In this document: positions 32,841 to 41,592 of the stretch, one piece after another
How the letters are laid out: every line of letters begins with the position of its first letter
Numbering within the stretch: position 1 is the stretch's first letter
DNA from: Pseudalkalibacillus sp045920555
Lineage (GTDB): Bacteria > Bacillota > Bacilli > Bacillales > Fictibacillaceae
Assembly (NCBI RefSeq): GCF_045920555.1
Contig: NZ_CP174509.1
Location: forward strand, 4,526,001-4,590,000
Reading direction: 5' to 3'
Length of the DNA: 64,000 nucleotides
The notes under the pieces: generated by a model
The model's database searches: none
What the model was told of the DNA's origin: nothing
Seen by the model: the letters and a program-made list of their open reading frames with translations, nothing else
Position numbers and translations under genes: made by a program

Positions 32841-33126
32841 GATCTCCTCCTAACAAAAAGCGATTTATGATATATTAATTTTCTCACTTTTTATATAAAT
32901 TTACAATTTTCTAACTTTAACTTTCACACAAATTTTTAATATAACCCTTTTAATCGAAGTATTTGCTCGATAATCGAAGTATTGAAGAGAAGAATGCGTT
33001 TTCTCGGGATTAACGTTCCTATATGAAACGATGTTATAATCCATATGTTCACAACGGCTCCGACTTTCATGAGAGTTGAAAGTCATTAATATTAAAAATA
33101 TACAAATAGAGAGGTGTATTAAGTCT

Positions 33127-34599
33127 TTGAACGTACAAAAATTACAACAAGAATGGTTTAGCAACGTCCGAGGAGATGTTCTTGCCGGTATTGTCGTTGC
33201 ACTCGCTTTGATTCCTGAAGCGATCGCCTTTTCAATCATAGCTGGGGTAGATCCGATGGTCGGTCTATATGCATCGTTTTGTATCTCAGTTGTCATTGCT
33301 TTTATGGGTGGTAGACCAGGAATGATCTCTGCTGCTACAGGTGCAATGGCTTTGCTTATGGTGACACTAGTTGCCGACCATGGATTGCAATATTTACTGG
33401 CTGCAACCGTATTGACTGGTATCATACAGGTTTTGATGGGCGTATTGAAACTTGGAAAAATGATGAAATTTATTCCTAAATCCGTCATGGTAGGTTTCGT
33501 CAATGCTCTGGCGATTTTGATTTTCATGGCTCAGCTCCCACATTTTATAGGTGAAACTTGGATCATGTATGCAATGGTCGCAGGTGCTTTAGCCATCATT
33601 TATATTTTACCGAAGTTTACGAAGGCTGTTCCGTCGCCACTTATCGCAATCATCGTCATGACAGTAATTGCGGTCACGTCAGGTGTAGGTGTACGAACAG
33701 TTGGAGATATGGGACAGCTGACGCAAGCCTTGCCTATGTTCTTGATTCCTGAAATTCCGCTTAACTTTGAAACGCTGAAAATCATTTTCCCTTATTCATT
33801 CGCATTGGCAATCGTAGGGTTGCTTGAATCCCTGTTGACAGCTCAGATCGTCGATGATATGACAGATACGGAAAGTGATAAGAATAAAGAAGCGAAAGGC
33901 CAGGGAGCAGCGAACATCGTTGCTGGATTTTTCGGTGGTATGGCTGGATGTGCGATGATCGGACAATCCGTCATCAACGTCAAATCTGGTGGTCGAGGCA
34001 GACTATCGACTCTCGTTGCAGGAATTGTACTCATGTTATTGATTCTTGTATTCAACAATGTACTCGTGCAAATTCCGATGGCTGCATTGGTCGGCGTCAT
34101 GATTATGGTTTCGATCGGAACATTCGATTGGTCATCATTGACAAAATTGCATGTTATGCCGAAAACAGATGCAGCAGTTATGATCGTGACCGTTGTGACA
34201 GTCGTAGTGACTCACGATCTTTCTAAAGGAGTGCTTGCAGGGGTTATCCTGAGCGCAATCTTCTTTGCTGCTAAGATTTCGAAAGTACATGTCGATACGA
34301 AAATCGAACAACACTTGAATACGAAAACGTACGAAGTTAGAGGACAACTATTCTTTGCCTCTGTTACAGATTTCGTATCCAAGTTTGATTTTAAAGATGA
34401 AGTGGAAACTGTAATCGTCGACTTTTCATATGCTCATTGCTGGGATGATTCCGCAGTTGGAGCTATCGATAAAATCGTATTGAAATACAAACAAAATGGC
34501 ACAAAAGTGGAAATCATCGGGTTGAATGCAGATAGCCATAAATTGATCGAGCAATTAGCTGTCTACAATAAAGCCGGTGCTAAAATGGCAAACCACTAA
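33127..34599 (+). CDS. SulP family anion transporter with STAS domain
   Basis: 490 residues from the TTG at 33127, ten bases after GAGGTG; an ATG 51 bases upstream lacks a ribosome site. The membrane domain starts NVRGDVLAGIVVALALIPEAIAFSIIAGV and contains the SulP signature region and GQSVINVKSGGRGRLSTLVAG. A C-terminal STAS domain (about residues 390-490) has VIVDFSYAHCWDDSAVGAID. Substrates in the family are sulfate, bicarbonate or other anions; the BicA-like length and lack of cys genes nearby leave the choice open. Confidence 0.93.
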   Translation: MNVQKLQQEWFSNVRGDVLAGIVVALALIPEAIAFSIIAGVDPMVGLYASFCISVVIAFMGGRPGMISAATGAMALLMVTLVADHGLQYLLAATVLTGIIQVLMGVLKLGKMMKFIPKSVMVGFVNALAILIFMAQLPHFIGETWIMYAMVAGALAIIYILPKFTKAVPSPLIAIIVMTVIAVTSGVGVRTVGDMGQLTQALPMFLIPEIPLNFETLKIIFPYSFALAIVGLLESLLTAQIVDDMTDTESDKNKEAKGQGAANIVAGFFGGMAGCAMIGQSVINVKSGGRGRLSTLVAGIVLMLLILVFNNVLVQIPMAALVGVMIMVSIGTFDWSSLTKLHVMPKTDAAVMIVTVVTVVVTHDLSKGVLAGVILSAIFFAAKISKVHVDTKIEQHLNTKTYEVRGQLFFASVTDFVSKFDFKDEVETVIVDFSYAHCWDDSAVGAIDKIVLKYKQNGTKVEIIGLNADSHKLIEQLAVYNKAGAKMANH

Positions 34600-34603
34600 G
34601 AAG

Positions 34604-34636
34604 AAGGTGTTGGACTGAATGTCCAGCACCTTTTTT
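34604..34636 (+). terminator. Terminator of the SulP gene
   Basis: AAGGTGTTGGAC-TGAAT-GTCCAGCACCTT followed by TTTT. Confidence 0.9.
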
Positions 34637-34655
34637 GTATGGTAAAAAGCAATTT

Positions 34656-34770
34656 ATGTACATCTTTTCAGTTTTATTGAACATTTCCGATGATGTATGT
34701 ACAACTATCCCGATTTATTGAACATTTAGGATGACATATGTACATCTTTTCAAATACGTTGAACAAAACC
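34656..34770. repeat. 41-bp tandem repeat, three copies
   Basis: Units start at 34656, 34697 and 34738, each ATGTACA(T/A)CT...TTGAACA..., the third shortened. Located between the SulP terminator and padR. Confidence 0.8.
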
Positions 34771-34879
34771 TAAACGGGGATAGCATCCAAATAGTCTAGC
34801 CTAACTTTCCAGATCAAAAATGAAGTTATATCATTTACAGAAGAAAAGAATATTGTTATCATGATATAGATTTTCGATT

Positions 34880-34903
34880 TCGATTATCGATATTGATATT
34901 CGA
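34880..34903. promoter_or_regulatory. 24-bp imperfect dyad upstream of padR, likely PadR operator
   Basis: Twenty of 24 positions are dyad-symmetric (arms TCGA..TATC and GATA..TCGA). It ends 6 bases before the ribosome site of padR. Confidence 0.5.
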
Positions 34904-34925
34904 TTTTTGGAGGTGGTAGTTAGAT

Positions 34926-35234
34926 ATGACCGATAAAGTGTTACGGAAACTGTTCTTAGGTTTCATTCAGATCCATATTTTACACCATGCGAAAGAGCAT
35001 CCGATATACGGAGCCTGGATGGTCGAAGAGTTGCAGGAGCATGGTTATGATATCAGCGCAGGAACGTTGTATCCTATACTTCATTCGATGGAGAAAGATG
35101 GCTTGTTAGTGAAGGAAGATCGCAATGTGGAAGGTAAAATCAGAAAGTATTACACCACGACTGAAGCAGGTGAAACTGTTCTGGATGAAGCAAGAAATCG
35201 TGCTTATGAATTGTTTAAAGAGATCTACGACTAA
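34926..35234 (+). CDS. PadR family transcriptional regulator
   Basis: 102 residues, winged helix of the PadR type: FIQIHILHHAKEHPIYGAWM, then EELQEHGYDISAGTLYPILHSMEKDGLL and KYYTTTEAG. PadR proteins are mostly repressors released by small ligands. It is followed 16 bases later by chrA on the same strand, so it most likely controls that chromate transporter. Strong GGAGGTGG site. A dyad just upstream is a plausible autoregulatory operator. Confidence 0.93.
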   Translation: MTDKVLRKLFLGFIQIHILHHAKEHPIYGAWMVEELQEHGYDISAGTLYPILHSMEKDGLLVKEDRNVEGKIRKYYTTTEAGETVLDEARNRAYELFKEIYD

Positions 35235-35250
35235 GAAGGGAGCTTGAATC

Positions 35251-36417
35251 ATGAAAACATTATTGGAGATTTTCCTCATATCCTTGCGTTTAGGTGTTTC
35301 CTCATTCGGCGGCCCTATAGCGCATTTAGGCTATTTTCACGAAGAATATGTACGGAGGCGAAGATGGATTGACGAACGCACTTATGCCGATCTTGTTGCC
35401 TTGTGTCAGTTCCTCCCGGGACCTGCGAGCAGCCAGGTCGGAATCGGAATTGGTGTCGCCCGGGGAGGCGCGCTCGGTGGATTTATTGCATTTCTAGGAT
35501 TCACCATGCCTTCTGTCATCGCCCTGATTTTGTTTGCACTCCTTTTAAAAGAACTGGATATTGCAGACGCAGGTTGGATTCAAGGATTGAAACTAGTGGC
35601 CGTTGCAGTAGTCGCTCATGCGATTATCGGAATGGCATCGAAACTTACACCAGATATCAGTCGGAAAACCATTGCCTTGCTTGCAGTCATCATTACACTT
35701 ATTTGGCAAACCACGTTTACGCAAGTAGGTATCATAGTAGCTGCTGCAATTGTCGGCTTGTTCCTATTCAATAAAAAAAGCGAAGAGGACACCGAACATT
35801 TTGGACTACCGTTATCAAAACGATTTGCGACTGTTTGTATTATTCTTTTCTTTGGACTCTTAGCTTTACTTCCATTTTTAAGGGAAATTACCGGTGCTGA
35901 TTGGATTGCCATGTTTGACAGTTTTTATAGATCAGGTGCGCTAGTGTTTGGCGGTGGACATGTCGTTTTACCTCTATTGGAACGCGAATTCGTGCCGACT
36001 GGATGGTTGAGTGAGCAAGAATTCCTTGCGGGTTATGGTGCAGCCCAGGCTGTTCCCGGACCACTCTTTACGTTCGCAGCTTATCTAGGAGCTGTGATCA
36101 ATGGTTGGAAAGGCGGGTTGCTCGCCACTGTGGCAATCTTCCTGCCAGCATTCCTTTTGATTTTCGGAGCACTTCCATTCTGGGACAGCTTAAGGAAAAA
36201 TCGAAAAATGAAAGGTGCATTACTTGGTGTAAATGCTGCTGTGGTAGGAATTCTGATTGCTGCCTTTTATCAGCCGATTTGGACGAGTTCAGTAACCTCA
36301 TCCATCGATTTTGCATTTGCAGCTGTTTTGTTCAGCATGCTGGTTTACTACAAGCTCCCGCCATGGGTTGTAGTAGTGACAGGGGCACTAGGCGGGATAA
36401 TATTAGGATATATGTAA
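35251..36417 (+). CDS. chrA: Chromate transporter ChrA (two-domain form)
   Basis: 388 residues with two homologous membrane halves. Each half has the CHR motifs: N-terminal FGGPIAHLGYFHEEYV and FLPGPASSQVGIGIG; C-terminal FGGGHVVLPLLEREFV and AQAVPGPLFTFAAYLG. This is the long-chain ChrA class that expels chromate. Co-transcribed with padR. AAGGGAG precedes the start. A hairpin shared with the convergent CAP-domain gene follows. Confidence 0.94.
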   Translation: MKTLLEIFLISLRLGVSSFGGPIAHLGYFHEEYVRRRRWIDERTYADLVALCQFLPGPASSQVGIGIGVARGGALGGFIAFLGFTMPSVIALILFALLLKELDIADAGWIQGLKLVAVAVVAHAIIGMASKLTPDISRKTIALLAVIITLIWQTTFTQVGIIVAAAIVGLFLFNKKSEEDTEHFGLPLSKRFATVCIILFFGLLALLPFLREITGADWIAMFDSFYRSGALVFGGGHVVLPLLEREFVPTGWLSEQEFLAGYGAAQAVPGPLFTFAAYLGAVINGWKGGLLATVAIFLPAFLLIFGALPFWDSLRKNRKMKGALLGVNAAVVGILIAAFYQPIWTSSVTSSIDFAFAAVLFSMLVYYKLPPWVVVVTGALGGIILGYM

Positions 36418-36422
36418 TTAAA

Positions 36423-36461
36423 AAGTGCCAAGCGCTCTCTTTAAAGAGAGACTTGACACTT
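36423..36461. terminator. Bidirectional terminator between chrA and the CAP-domain gene
   Basis: AGTG-CAAG-CTCTCT / AGAGAG-CTTG-CACT long stem; TTTTT on the minus side, weaker T content on the plus side. Confidence 0.8.
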
Positions 36462-36466
36462 CAACT

Positions 36467-37210
36467 TTACTGCTGAGTGAACATCTGTGTCCAATACTCA
36501 CCATGTTGACCGCCATCTGTATGTCCAACTCCAATGTGTGTCAGCTTGGCATCCATGATGTTCCGTCGGTGACTAGGACTGTTCATCCATTGTCGAACAA
36601 CTTCTTCAGGTGATTGTTGTCCTGCTGCAATGTTCTCAGCTGCAGATTGATAATCGACACCATTCTGCTTCATCATCTGGAAAGGTGATCCGTAGGTCGG
36701 TGAGTTGTGGGAGAAGTATCCTTTGTTTGCCATATCATTTGACTTTTTCTGAGCGACTTGAGCAATTTCTCTATCACCTTTTAACGCAGGCAAGCCATTC
36801 TTCGCTCTTTCTTGGTTCGTCAATTCAATGACTTTCTTTTCAACTTCGCTCATTGTTCCAGCACCAGTTTGTTGACCCGTATCGCCAGGCTGTTGAGCGG
36901 TATCACCAGGCTGCTGAGTACCAGGTTGCTGGATATCTGGCCGCGCGCTTTGGAACCCACCGCCATATTGCTGGCCATAAGGACCTTGAGTATTTGGTGT
37001 ATAGTACTGGAAACCTCGATCGTTCCCCCAAATCGGTGTGAAACGATTATTCTGACGGACTCTCGCCCCGTCATCTGTACGATCATACCTTACCGTGTTG
37101 TATTGCATACCTTCTTCGTTTTCTTGACCTGTGTCATCCATATTACATCCAGCTAGCATCCCAGCTGATAGAAATGCTGTAAGACCCAGGGTTAGGATAC
37201 GTTTTTTCAT
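36467..37210 (-). CDS. CAP-domain (YkwD-like) lipoprotein
   Basis: 247 residues from ATG 37210 (AAGGAG eight bases upstream). Lipobox LAGC (Cys20), a low-complexity linker rich in Gln, Gly and Pro (PGTQQPGDTAQQPGDTGQQ), then a C-terminal CAP/SCP domain (about residues 125-247): LTNQERAKNGLPALKGD, SHNSPTYGSPFQMM, AENIAAGQQSPEEVVRQWMNSPSHRRNIM and HGEYWTQMF. Bacterial CAP proteins are extracellular with mostly unknown function; some Bacillus members act in the spore coat or envelope. The 37211-37365 gap shows nothing else. Confidence 0.9.
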   Translation of the reverse strand: MKKRILTLGLTAFLSAGMLAGCNMDDTGQENEEGMQYNTVRYDRTDDGARVRQNNRFTPIWGNDRGFQYYTPNTQGPYGQQYGGGFQSARPDIQQPGTQQPGDTAQQPGDTGQQTGAGTMSEVEKKVIELTNQERAKNGLPALKGDREIAQVAQKKSNDMANKGYFSHNSPTYGSPFQMMKQNGVDYQSAAENIAAGQQSPEEVVRQWMNSPSHRRNIMDAKLTHIGVGHTDGGQHGEYWTQMFTQQ

Positions 37211-37365
37211 GCATCTATCTCCTTTATTGAAGGTTTTATGCCTTCTTAATGTTTGCATATCCGTATCATTTAACCCTGAGTAACACTTGGTGCAGTGGGA
37301 AAATATCGGTAAAAATGATTTTCCTTTTCTTGAGTTAGAATAAGCCTGATCGAGAATGATTCCGT

Positions 37366-40300
37366 CTAAACTGAAAGCTCGTGCGTGTTCGTCCGTTCTT
37401 TTTTACTATGTCTGAAAAAGAACACCTCATAGAGGACTGGTATTAAAATCAATGTCAATAAAGTAGAAGAAGTCAAACCACCAATTACCGTCAAGGCCAA
37501 TCCTTTTGAAATGAACGTACCGGTTGATGTTGTGAAAGCAAGCGGGGTCAAAGCCGCAATCGTTGCTAAAGCAGTCATTAAAATCGGTCTTAGACGAGTT
37601 TTTCCAGCTTCAATCAATGCTTCACGGACACTCATGCCTTTTTCATCACGATTCCTTGTGATTCTGTCAGTCAAAACAATCGCATTGGTTACAACAATGC
37701 CGATCAACATCAAGAATCCGATCATAACACTGATTGATAGAGGTTCTTTTGCGAAATACAAAGCTGTAAAAGAACCGATCGGCACGAAAATAAGCGACGA
37801 TAAGATGATAACAGGGATTCGCGCTTTTCCAAATGTAATGAGCATCGTCAAATAAACAAGTCCCATAGCAGCTATCATTGCAATCCCCATTTGCTGGAAC
37901 TCCCCTGCCGTCTCTTCACTTCCACCACCGCTTTCAAAAGAAACGCCATCTGGAAGCTCAATTTCCGTTTTTACGCCGTTGACTACTTCATTCGTAACAG
38001 CCTGGACATCGTTCCCTTTCACATGACCGGTTACACGAGCAAAGACTTTTCCATCCAGTTTTTGAATCGCTGTGTAACTGTCCGTTTCCTTAATGTCAGC
38101 AATCTCATTCAATTTCACCGTACCTTGTGGACTGTAGACTTCCATCTCTTCTAGAGCTTCAGCAGTCAAGGTGTCTTCATAAGATAATTGAACAGTTTTG
38201 TTTTCATCATTTAAGTTCAATTCACCAATCTGGACGGGTCTGGTCTGATCTGTAATCATTCCTAGTATCTGCATGCCTGCAATCCCTTTTTCACTAGCCT
38301 GTTCAGAATCAATCTCGACGAGGTATTGCTTCTGTTTTTCAGAAAAATTGTTGGTAATGTCTTTAAGGTCGTCGTTACCATTCATATAGGATTCAACTTC
38401 TAGCGCTGCGGTTTGTAATTTATCTAGATCAGTGGAATAAAGATCGATCGACACAGCATTGTTTGTTGGCGGTCCGCTTGCTGTGAATTCCATTACATTG
38501 AATTCACCTTCTTCCGCTTCAGCATCCATGATCACTTCCATATCCGTGCGAATCTCTTCAAGAAATTCAGTAACATCAGTGTCGTCCCTCAACGTCAAAT
38601 AGTAGGTTGCTTTGTTTTCTTTCTTCAAACCTGTGAAGAAATCTTTACTTCCTACGGCTGCGGTTACATTTCCAATTTCTCTTTTATCGATGAACATCTC
38701 TTCCATTTGAAGCGATACTTCATTCGTCCGTTCCATTGATGTGGTTGCTGGAAGTTCGATCGTCGCATTCAATATCTTTTGTTCCTCATTCGGGATGAAC
38801 GTGAATCCAAGCGATGGCACAAGGGAAAATGAGCCGCCTAAAAGTAAAAATGAAAGCAGGATTGCGGTCACTTTATGGTTAAGGGAACGTTCGATCACTT
38901 TTCCATACATCCTTTGCAATGTCCCTTCCTTTTCTTCCTTCGGTGCTTTTTTGAACGAATATTTCGCCAGGATAGGTACAAGTGTGATCGAGATCAAGAG
39001 CGAAGCGATGAGTGCAAATGTTATTGCCAGGGCAAACGGCAGGAAAAATCCTCCTGTATCCCCTTCAACTAAACCAAGCGGTAAAAAGACTACGATTGTG
39101 GTTAGGGTTGAAGAGACGATCGCTTTGAAAATCTCTTTCGTCGAATCTGTGATGATTTCATTGGTGATTTTTTTGTCAGGCGATTTTCGAACACGCCTGA
39201 AAATGTTTTCGATTACGACAATGCTGTCATCAACGACCCTCCCGACTGCTACAGCCATACCACCTAACGTCATCATGTTCAACGATATTCCCAGCTGCAA
39301 TAGGAAGATGGATGAAAACAGCAATGAGAACGGGATGGATATAATGGCGATGATTGTCGCCCTGATGTTCCTTAAGAAAAGCAATACGGCGAGCGATGCA
39401 AATAATGCTCCCAGTAACCCTTCACGTATAAGGGTGTGTACAGAATCCTTAACACCTTTTGCAGTATCAAACCCTATATAATAATCAATTTTCTTTTCAT
39501 GTTCTTTTAAAACCTCCGTCACTTGATCAGCGACTTCAACAGTGTTCGCGTCCTGTTTTTTCGTAATCATCATAGATAACGAATCCATCAGATTATACCT
39601 CGTCATCTCAGCCTGATCAGTCACTTCCTCGATAGAGGCGATATCTTTCAATAAAATCGGGTTGGGATTAGCTTGTTGCTGATCCAGTTGGGTAGCCAGC
39701 TGCAGATTTTCAAGTTCTTCGGTCGTTTCAATTTCCTGCTCAACACGGACCGGTATCTGGAACTCATCGGCTTTCACTTGACCCGCAGGATATGAAAAGT
39801 ATTTTTCATTGATTTGTTTTTGGATACTATCCAGCGTCAGACCATTCAGTAAAGCTTTTTCCTGATCAACGGTGATTTGGACAAGGCGATCCTTTTGACC
39901 AGAAACCTCAACATCATTTATCCCTGATATTTTTTTGATATCAGGAATGATTTCATTTTCGAGATAAGCATCCAGGTCAGTATCCCCCTTAGCAAAAATA
40001 GAGATATCATAAATCGGAATCATATCCATGGAAAAGCGTTTGACATCCGTTTGAACGGAATCTTCTAAATTCGCTTCCTCAATCAATTTGTTTATTTGCT
40101 GTTCTTTTTTATCAAGGTCAGTATTATGCGGAAAATTCAATGAGAGCAGTGCAAAGCTTTCATATGATGAACTTTCTAATGTCTTCAATCCTTCCAGCGA
40201 ATTGAACTGTTCCTCAAGTTTGCCCGTGACATTTCTGTTCACATCGTCTGGCGATGCTCCTGGATACACAACTTCTACCGTCAACGTCGGATCTTCAATA

Positions 40301-40419
40301 TCCGGAAACATTTCGATACGGAGGTTGGTTATTGCATAAAGGCCTCCGAGAATGATTAAAAAAGTAATGATTAAAATAGCTGCAACATTTTTGAGACTGA
40401 ATCTGATCAATGAATTCAT
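37366..40419 (-). CDS. RND family efflux transporter (SwrC/AcrB-like)
   Basis: 1017 residues from ATG 40419 (GGGGAGAGG upstream). Proton-driven exporter with 12 helices and two large extracytosolic loops. Marks: N-terminal FSLKNVAAILIITFLIILGG, FPDIEDPTLTVEVVYPGASP, the helix-4 acidic motif GGMAVAVGRVVDDSIVVIENIFRR and the C-terminal repeat GFLMLIGIVVTNAIVLTDRI. Length and context match B. subtilis SwrC (YerP), which gives surfactin resistance. It has no membrane-fusion partner next to it, as usual for Firmicutes SwrC. Substrate is not shown by the sequence. Confidence 0.92.
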   Translation of the reverse strand: MNSLIRFSLKNVAAILIITFLIILGGLYAITNLRIEMFPDIEDPTLTVEVVYPGASPDDVNRNVTGKLEEQFNSLEGLKTLESSSYESFALLSLNFPHNTDLDKKEQQINKLIEEANLEDSVQTDVKRFSMDMIPIYDISIFAKGDTDLDAYLENEIIPDIKKISGINDVEVSGQKDRLVQITVDQEKALLNGLTLDSIQKQINEKYFSYPAGQVKADEFQIPVRVEQEIETTEELENLQLATQLDQQQANPNPILLKDIASIEEVTDQAEMTRYNLMDSLSMMITKKQDANTVEVADQVTEVLKEHEKKIDYYIGFDTAKGVKDSVHTLIREGLLGALFASLAVLLFLRNIRATIIAIISIPFSLLFSSIFLLQLGISLNMMTLGGMAVAVGRVVDDSIVVIENIFRRVRKSPDKKITNEIITDSTKEIFKAIVSSTLTTIVVFLPLGLVEGDTGGFFLPFALAITFALIASLLISITLVPILAKYSFKKAPKEEKEGTLQRMYGKVIERSLNHKVTAILLSFLLLGGSFSLVPSLGFTFIPNEEQKILNATIELPATTSMERTNEVSLQMEEMFIDKREIGNVTAAVGSKDFFTGLKKENKATYYLTLRDDTDVTEFLEEIRTDMEVIMDAEAEEGEFNVMEFTASGPPTNNAVSIDLYSTDLDKLQTAALEVESYMNGNDDLKDITNNFSEKQKQYLVEIDSEQASEKGIAGMQILGMITDQTRPVQIGELNLNDENKTVQLSYEDTLTAEALEEMEVYSPQGTVKLNEIADIKETDSYTAIQKLDGKVFARVTGHVKGNDVQAVTNEVVNGVKTEIELPDGVSFESGGGSEETAGEFQQMGIAMIAAMGLVYLTMLITFGKARIPVIILSSLIFVPIGSFTALYFAKEPLSISVMIGFLMLIGIVVTNAIVLTDRITRNRDEKGMSVREALIEAGKTRLRPILMTALATIAALTPLAFTTSTGTFISKGLALTVIGGLTSSTLLTLILIPVLYEVFFFRHSKKERTNTHELSV

Positions 40420-40654
40420 GTCCTCTCCCCTTTCTTCGTTTTCATTAAGCTGCACCGTTAATTGTAACCACTGGAAAAGGAGACAGTAACTGGCTCTGGA
40501 AGGGGATTCCAATACGGCTTAAGGCTTAGAGAATTGGAAGGCTGGAGGCTTATGAAGTGGCTGTTTTTTGTAGAATCACTTTAAAGAAAGAATTTTGAAA
40601 TGAAATGAGATTATTTCTACAAATGCTCTCCTTAATAAAAATTATCTCTATACC

Positions 40655-40692
40655 AAAAAAGGGATAGTTCCTTTTCGGGCCATCCCTTTTCG
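40655..40692 (-). terminator. Terminator of the formate dehydrogenase cluster
   Basis: AAAGGGAT-GG-CC / GG-AACT-ATCCCTTTTTT arms; T run on the minus strand. Confidence 0.8.
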
Positions 40693-40705
40693 TTCGATTC
40701 ATAAA

Positions 40706-40819
40706 TCAATCCTTTTGAAGGTCTAGTTGACAATCCTCACATACAACTAGTATTTCATAGCTGGATTCTTCTGTTTCTTCTTTTTCTACTCGTCCGCAAA
40801 CTTCACACGTTCTTGGCAA
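40706..40819 (-). CDS. 37-residue zinc-ribbon-like peptide
   Basis: TTG start at 40819 after AAGGATG. The peptide MPRTCEVCGRVEKEE...VVCEDCQLDL has two CxxC knuckles about 20 residues apart and would fold as a minimal zinc ribbon. It is 20 bases after the HMA-like gene and before a terminator, so it is likely the last gene of the formate dehydrogenase transcript. Function unknown. Confidence 0.65.
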   Translation of the reverse strand: MPRTCEVCGRVEKEETEESSYEILVVCEDCQLDLQKD

Positions 40820-40839
40820 CTAAATCATCCTTCCTTGGG

Positions 40840-41073
40840 TCACTCTTTTTTCACGATGTCAATGGGATTTTCAATTTCAAAACCGGCATCAACGACCGCT
40901 TGTTGAAAATCTTCAAAGGAGGCAGCATTTTCATTGTACGATACAGTCGCCTCTTGCGTATCTAAATTCACTTCGACTTGTCGTACACCCCAAACATCAT
41001 GTAAAACTTTACTTATTGTGTCTGCATCCGTTTTTGTATTCATCTGTTTGAATGCAATTGATTTGGTTTTCAA
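40840..41073 (-). CDS. HMA-like small protein lacking the metal-binding CxxC
   Basis: 77 residues with the beta-alpha-beta-beta-alpha-beta pattern of heavy-metal-associated (CopZ-like) domains: VWGVRQVEVNLDTQEATVSYNE and FEDFQQAVVDAGFEIE. At the position where HMA proteins have MxCxxC it reads MNTKTDADTI, with no cysteine at all. Strong GGGGG ribosome site. It lies 27 bases after the DUF1641 gene, in the formate dehydrogenase cluster. Copper binding in the usual way is excluded; a scaffold or partner role is possible. Confidence 0.75.
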   Translation of the reverse strand: MKTKSIAFKQMNTKTDADTISKVLHDVWGVRQVEVNLDTQEATVSYNENAASFEDFQQAVVDAGFEIENPIDIVKKE

Positions 41074-41100
41074 TTGGAACCCCCCCTTAGATATCTTGTT

Positions 41101-41592
41101 CTAATGCAAGGTTTTTTTCTCGATTGCCTGTCCCATGCCTACCATAAAATTCATCATGAAGGTGAGGGACCGCTGGACATCTGGATCACGCATTAGTTTC
41201 GTCAGCCTCAATAAACTAACATTTTCTTTCTTATCCATATTTTCAGCCGACTTCTTAAGTCCTTCATTAATCCCATTCAACATGATTTTTAGTTGCTCTG
41301 GATCAAGTTCGGCTAAAAATTCGACCGCATTGATTCCGTTTTTGATGATCCGGTGCATACCAGGCTGGTTTAGTTCTCCGATAGCAAGGACTCCAATTTG
41401 GTCTCTTGTTTTCAGGAACCCTTTTATCATGTCGAGAATTTCCGATTGATGCAGTTCTTGAAGGATTTCCAGAAGACTTCCTAATGCTTCTCGGTTTTTA
41501 GCAGTCATTTCCATTAAACTGTTGAGCGCCTGTGTGCTTTCTTCCACCGTATTGGAGTTGTTTTTTTCAATTTGCTTGATCGCTTTCGCCAT
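41101..41592 (-). CDS. DUF1641 protein (YrhD-like), formate dehydrogenase partner
   Basis: 163 residues from ATG 41592, chosen for AAAGGAGG nine bases upstream; it overlaps the end of the dehydrogenase gene by 26 bases. DUF1641 marks: ALGSLLEILQELHQSEILDMIKG, the middle LDPEQLKIMLNGINEGLK and LMRDPDVQRSLTFMMNFMVGMG. In B. subtilis the same pair is yrhE-yrhD. The protein is thought to work with NAD-type formate dehydrogenases, perhaps as a subunit. Confidence 0.9.
   Translation of the reverse strand: MAKAIKQIEKNNSNTVEESTQALNSLMEMTAKNREALGSLLEILQELHQSEILDMIKGFLKTRDQIGVLAIGELNQPGMHRIIKNGINAVEFLAELDPEQLKIMLNGINEGLKKSAENMDKKENVSLLRLTKLMRDPDVQRSLTFMMNFMVGMGQAIEKKTLH

Noticed and set aside
34656..34770. 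CRISPR array
   Set aside because: Three contiguous 41-bp units without unique spacers and no cas genes.
38741..39481. Plus-strand 246-residue frame inside the RND gene
   Set aside because: Antisense shadow of a conserved transporter; composition mirrors its hydrophobic helices.
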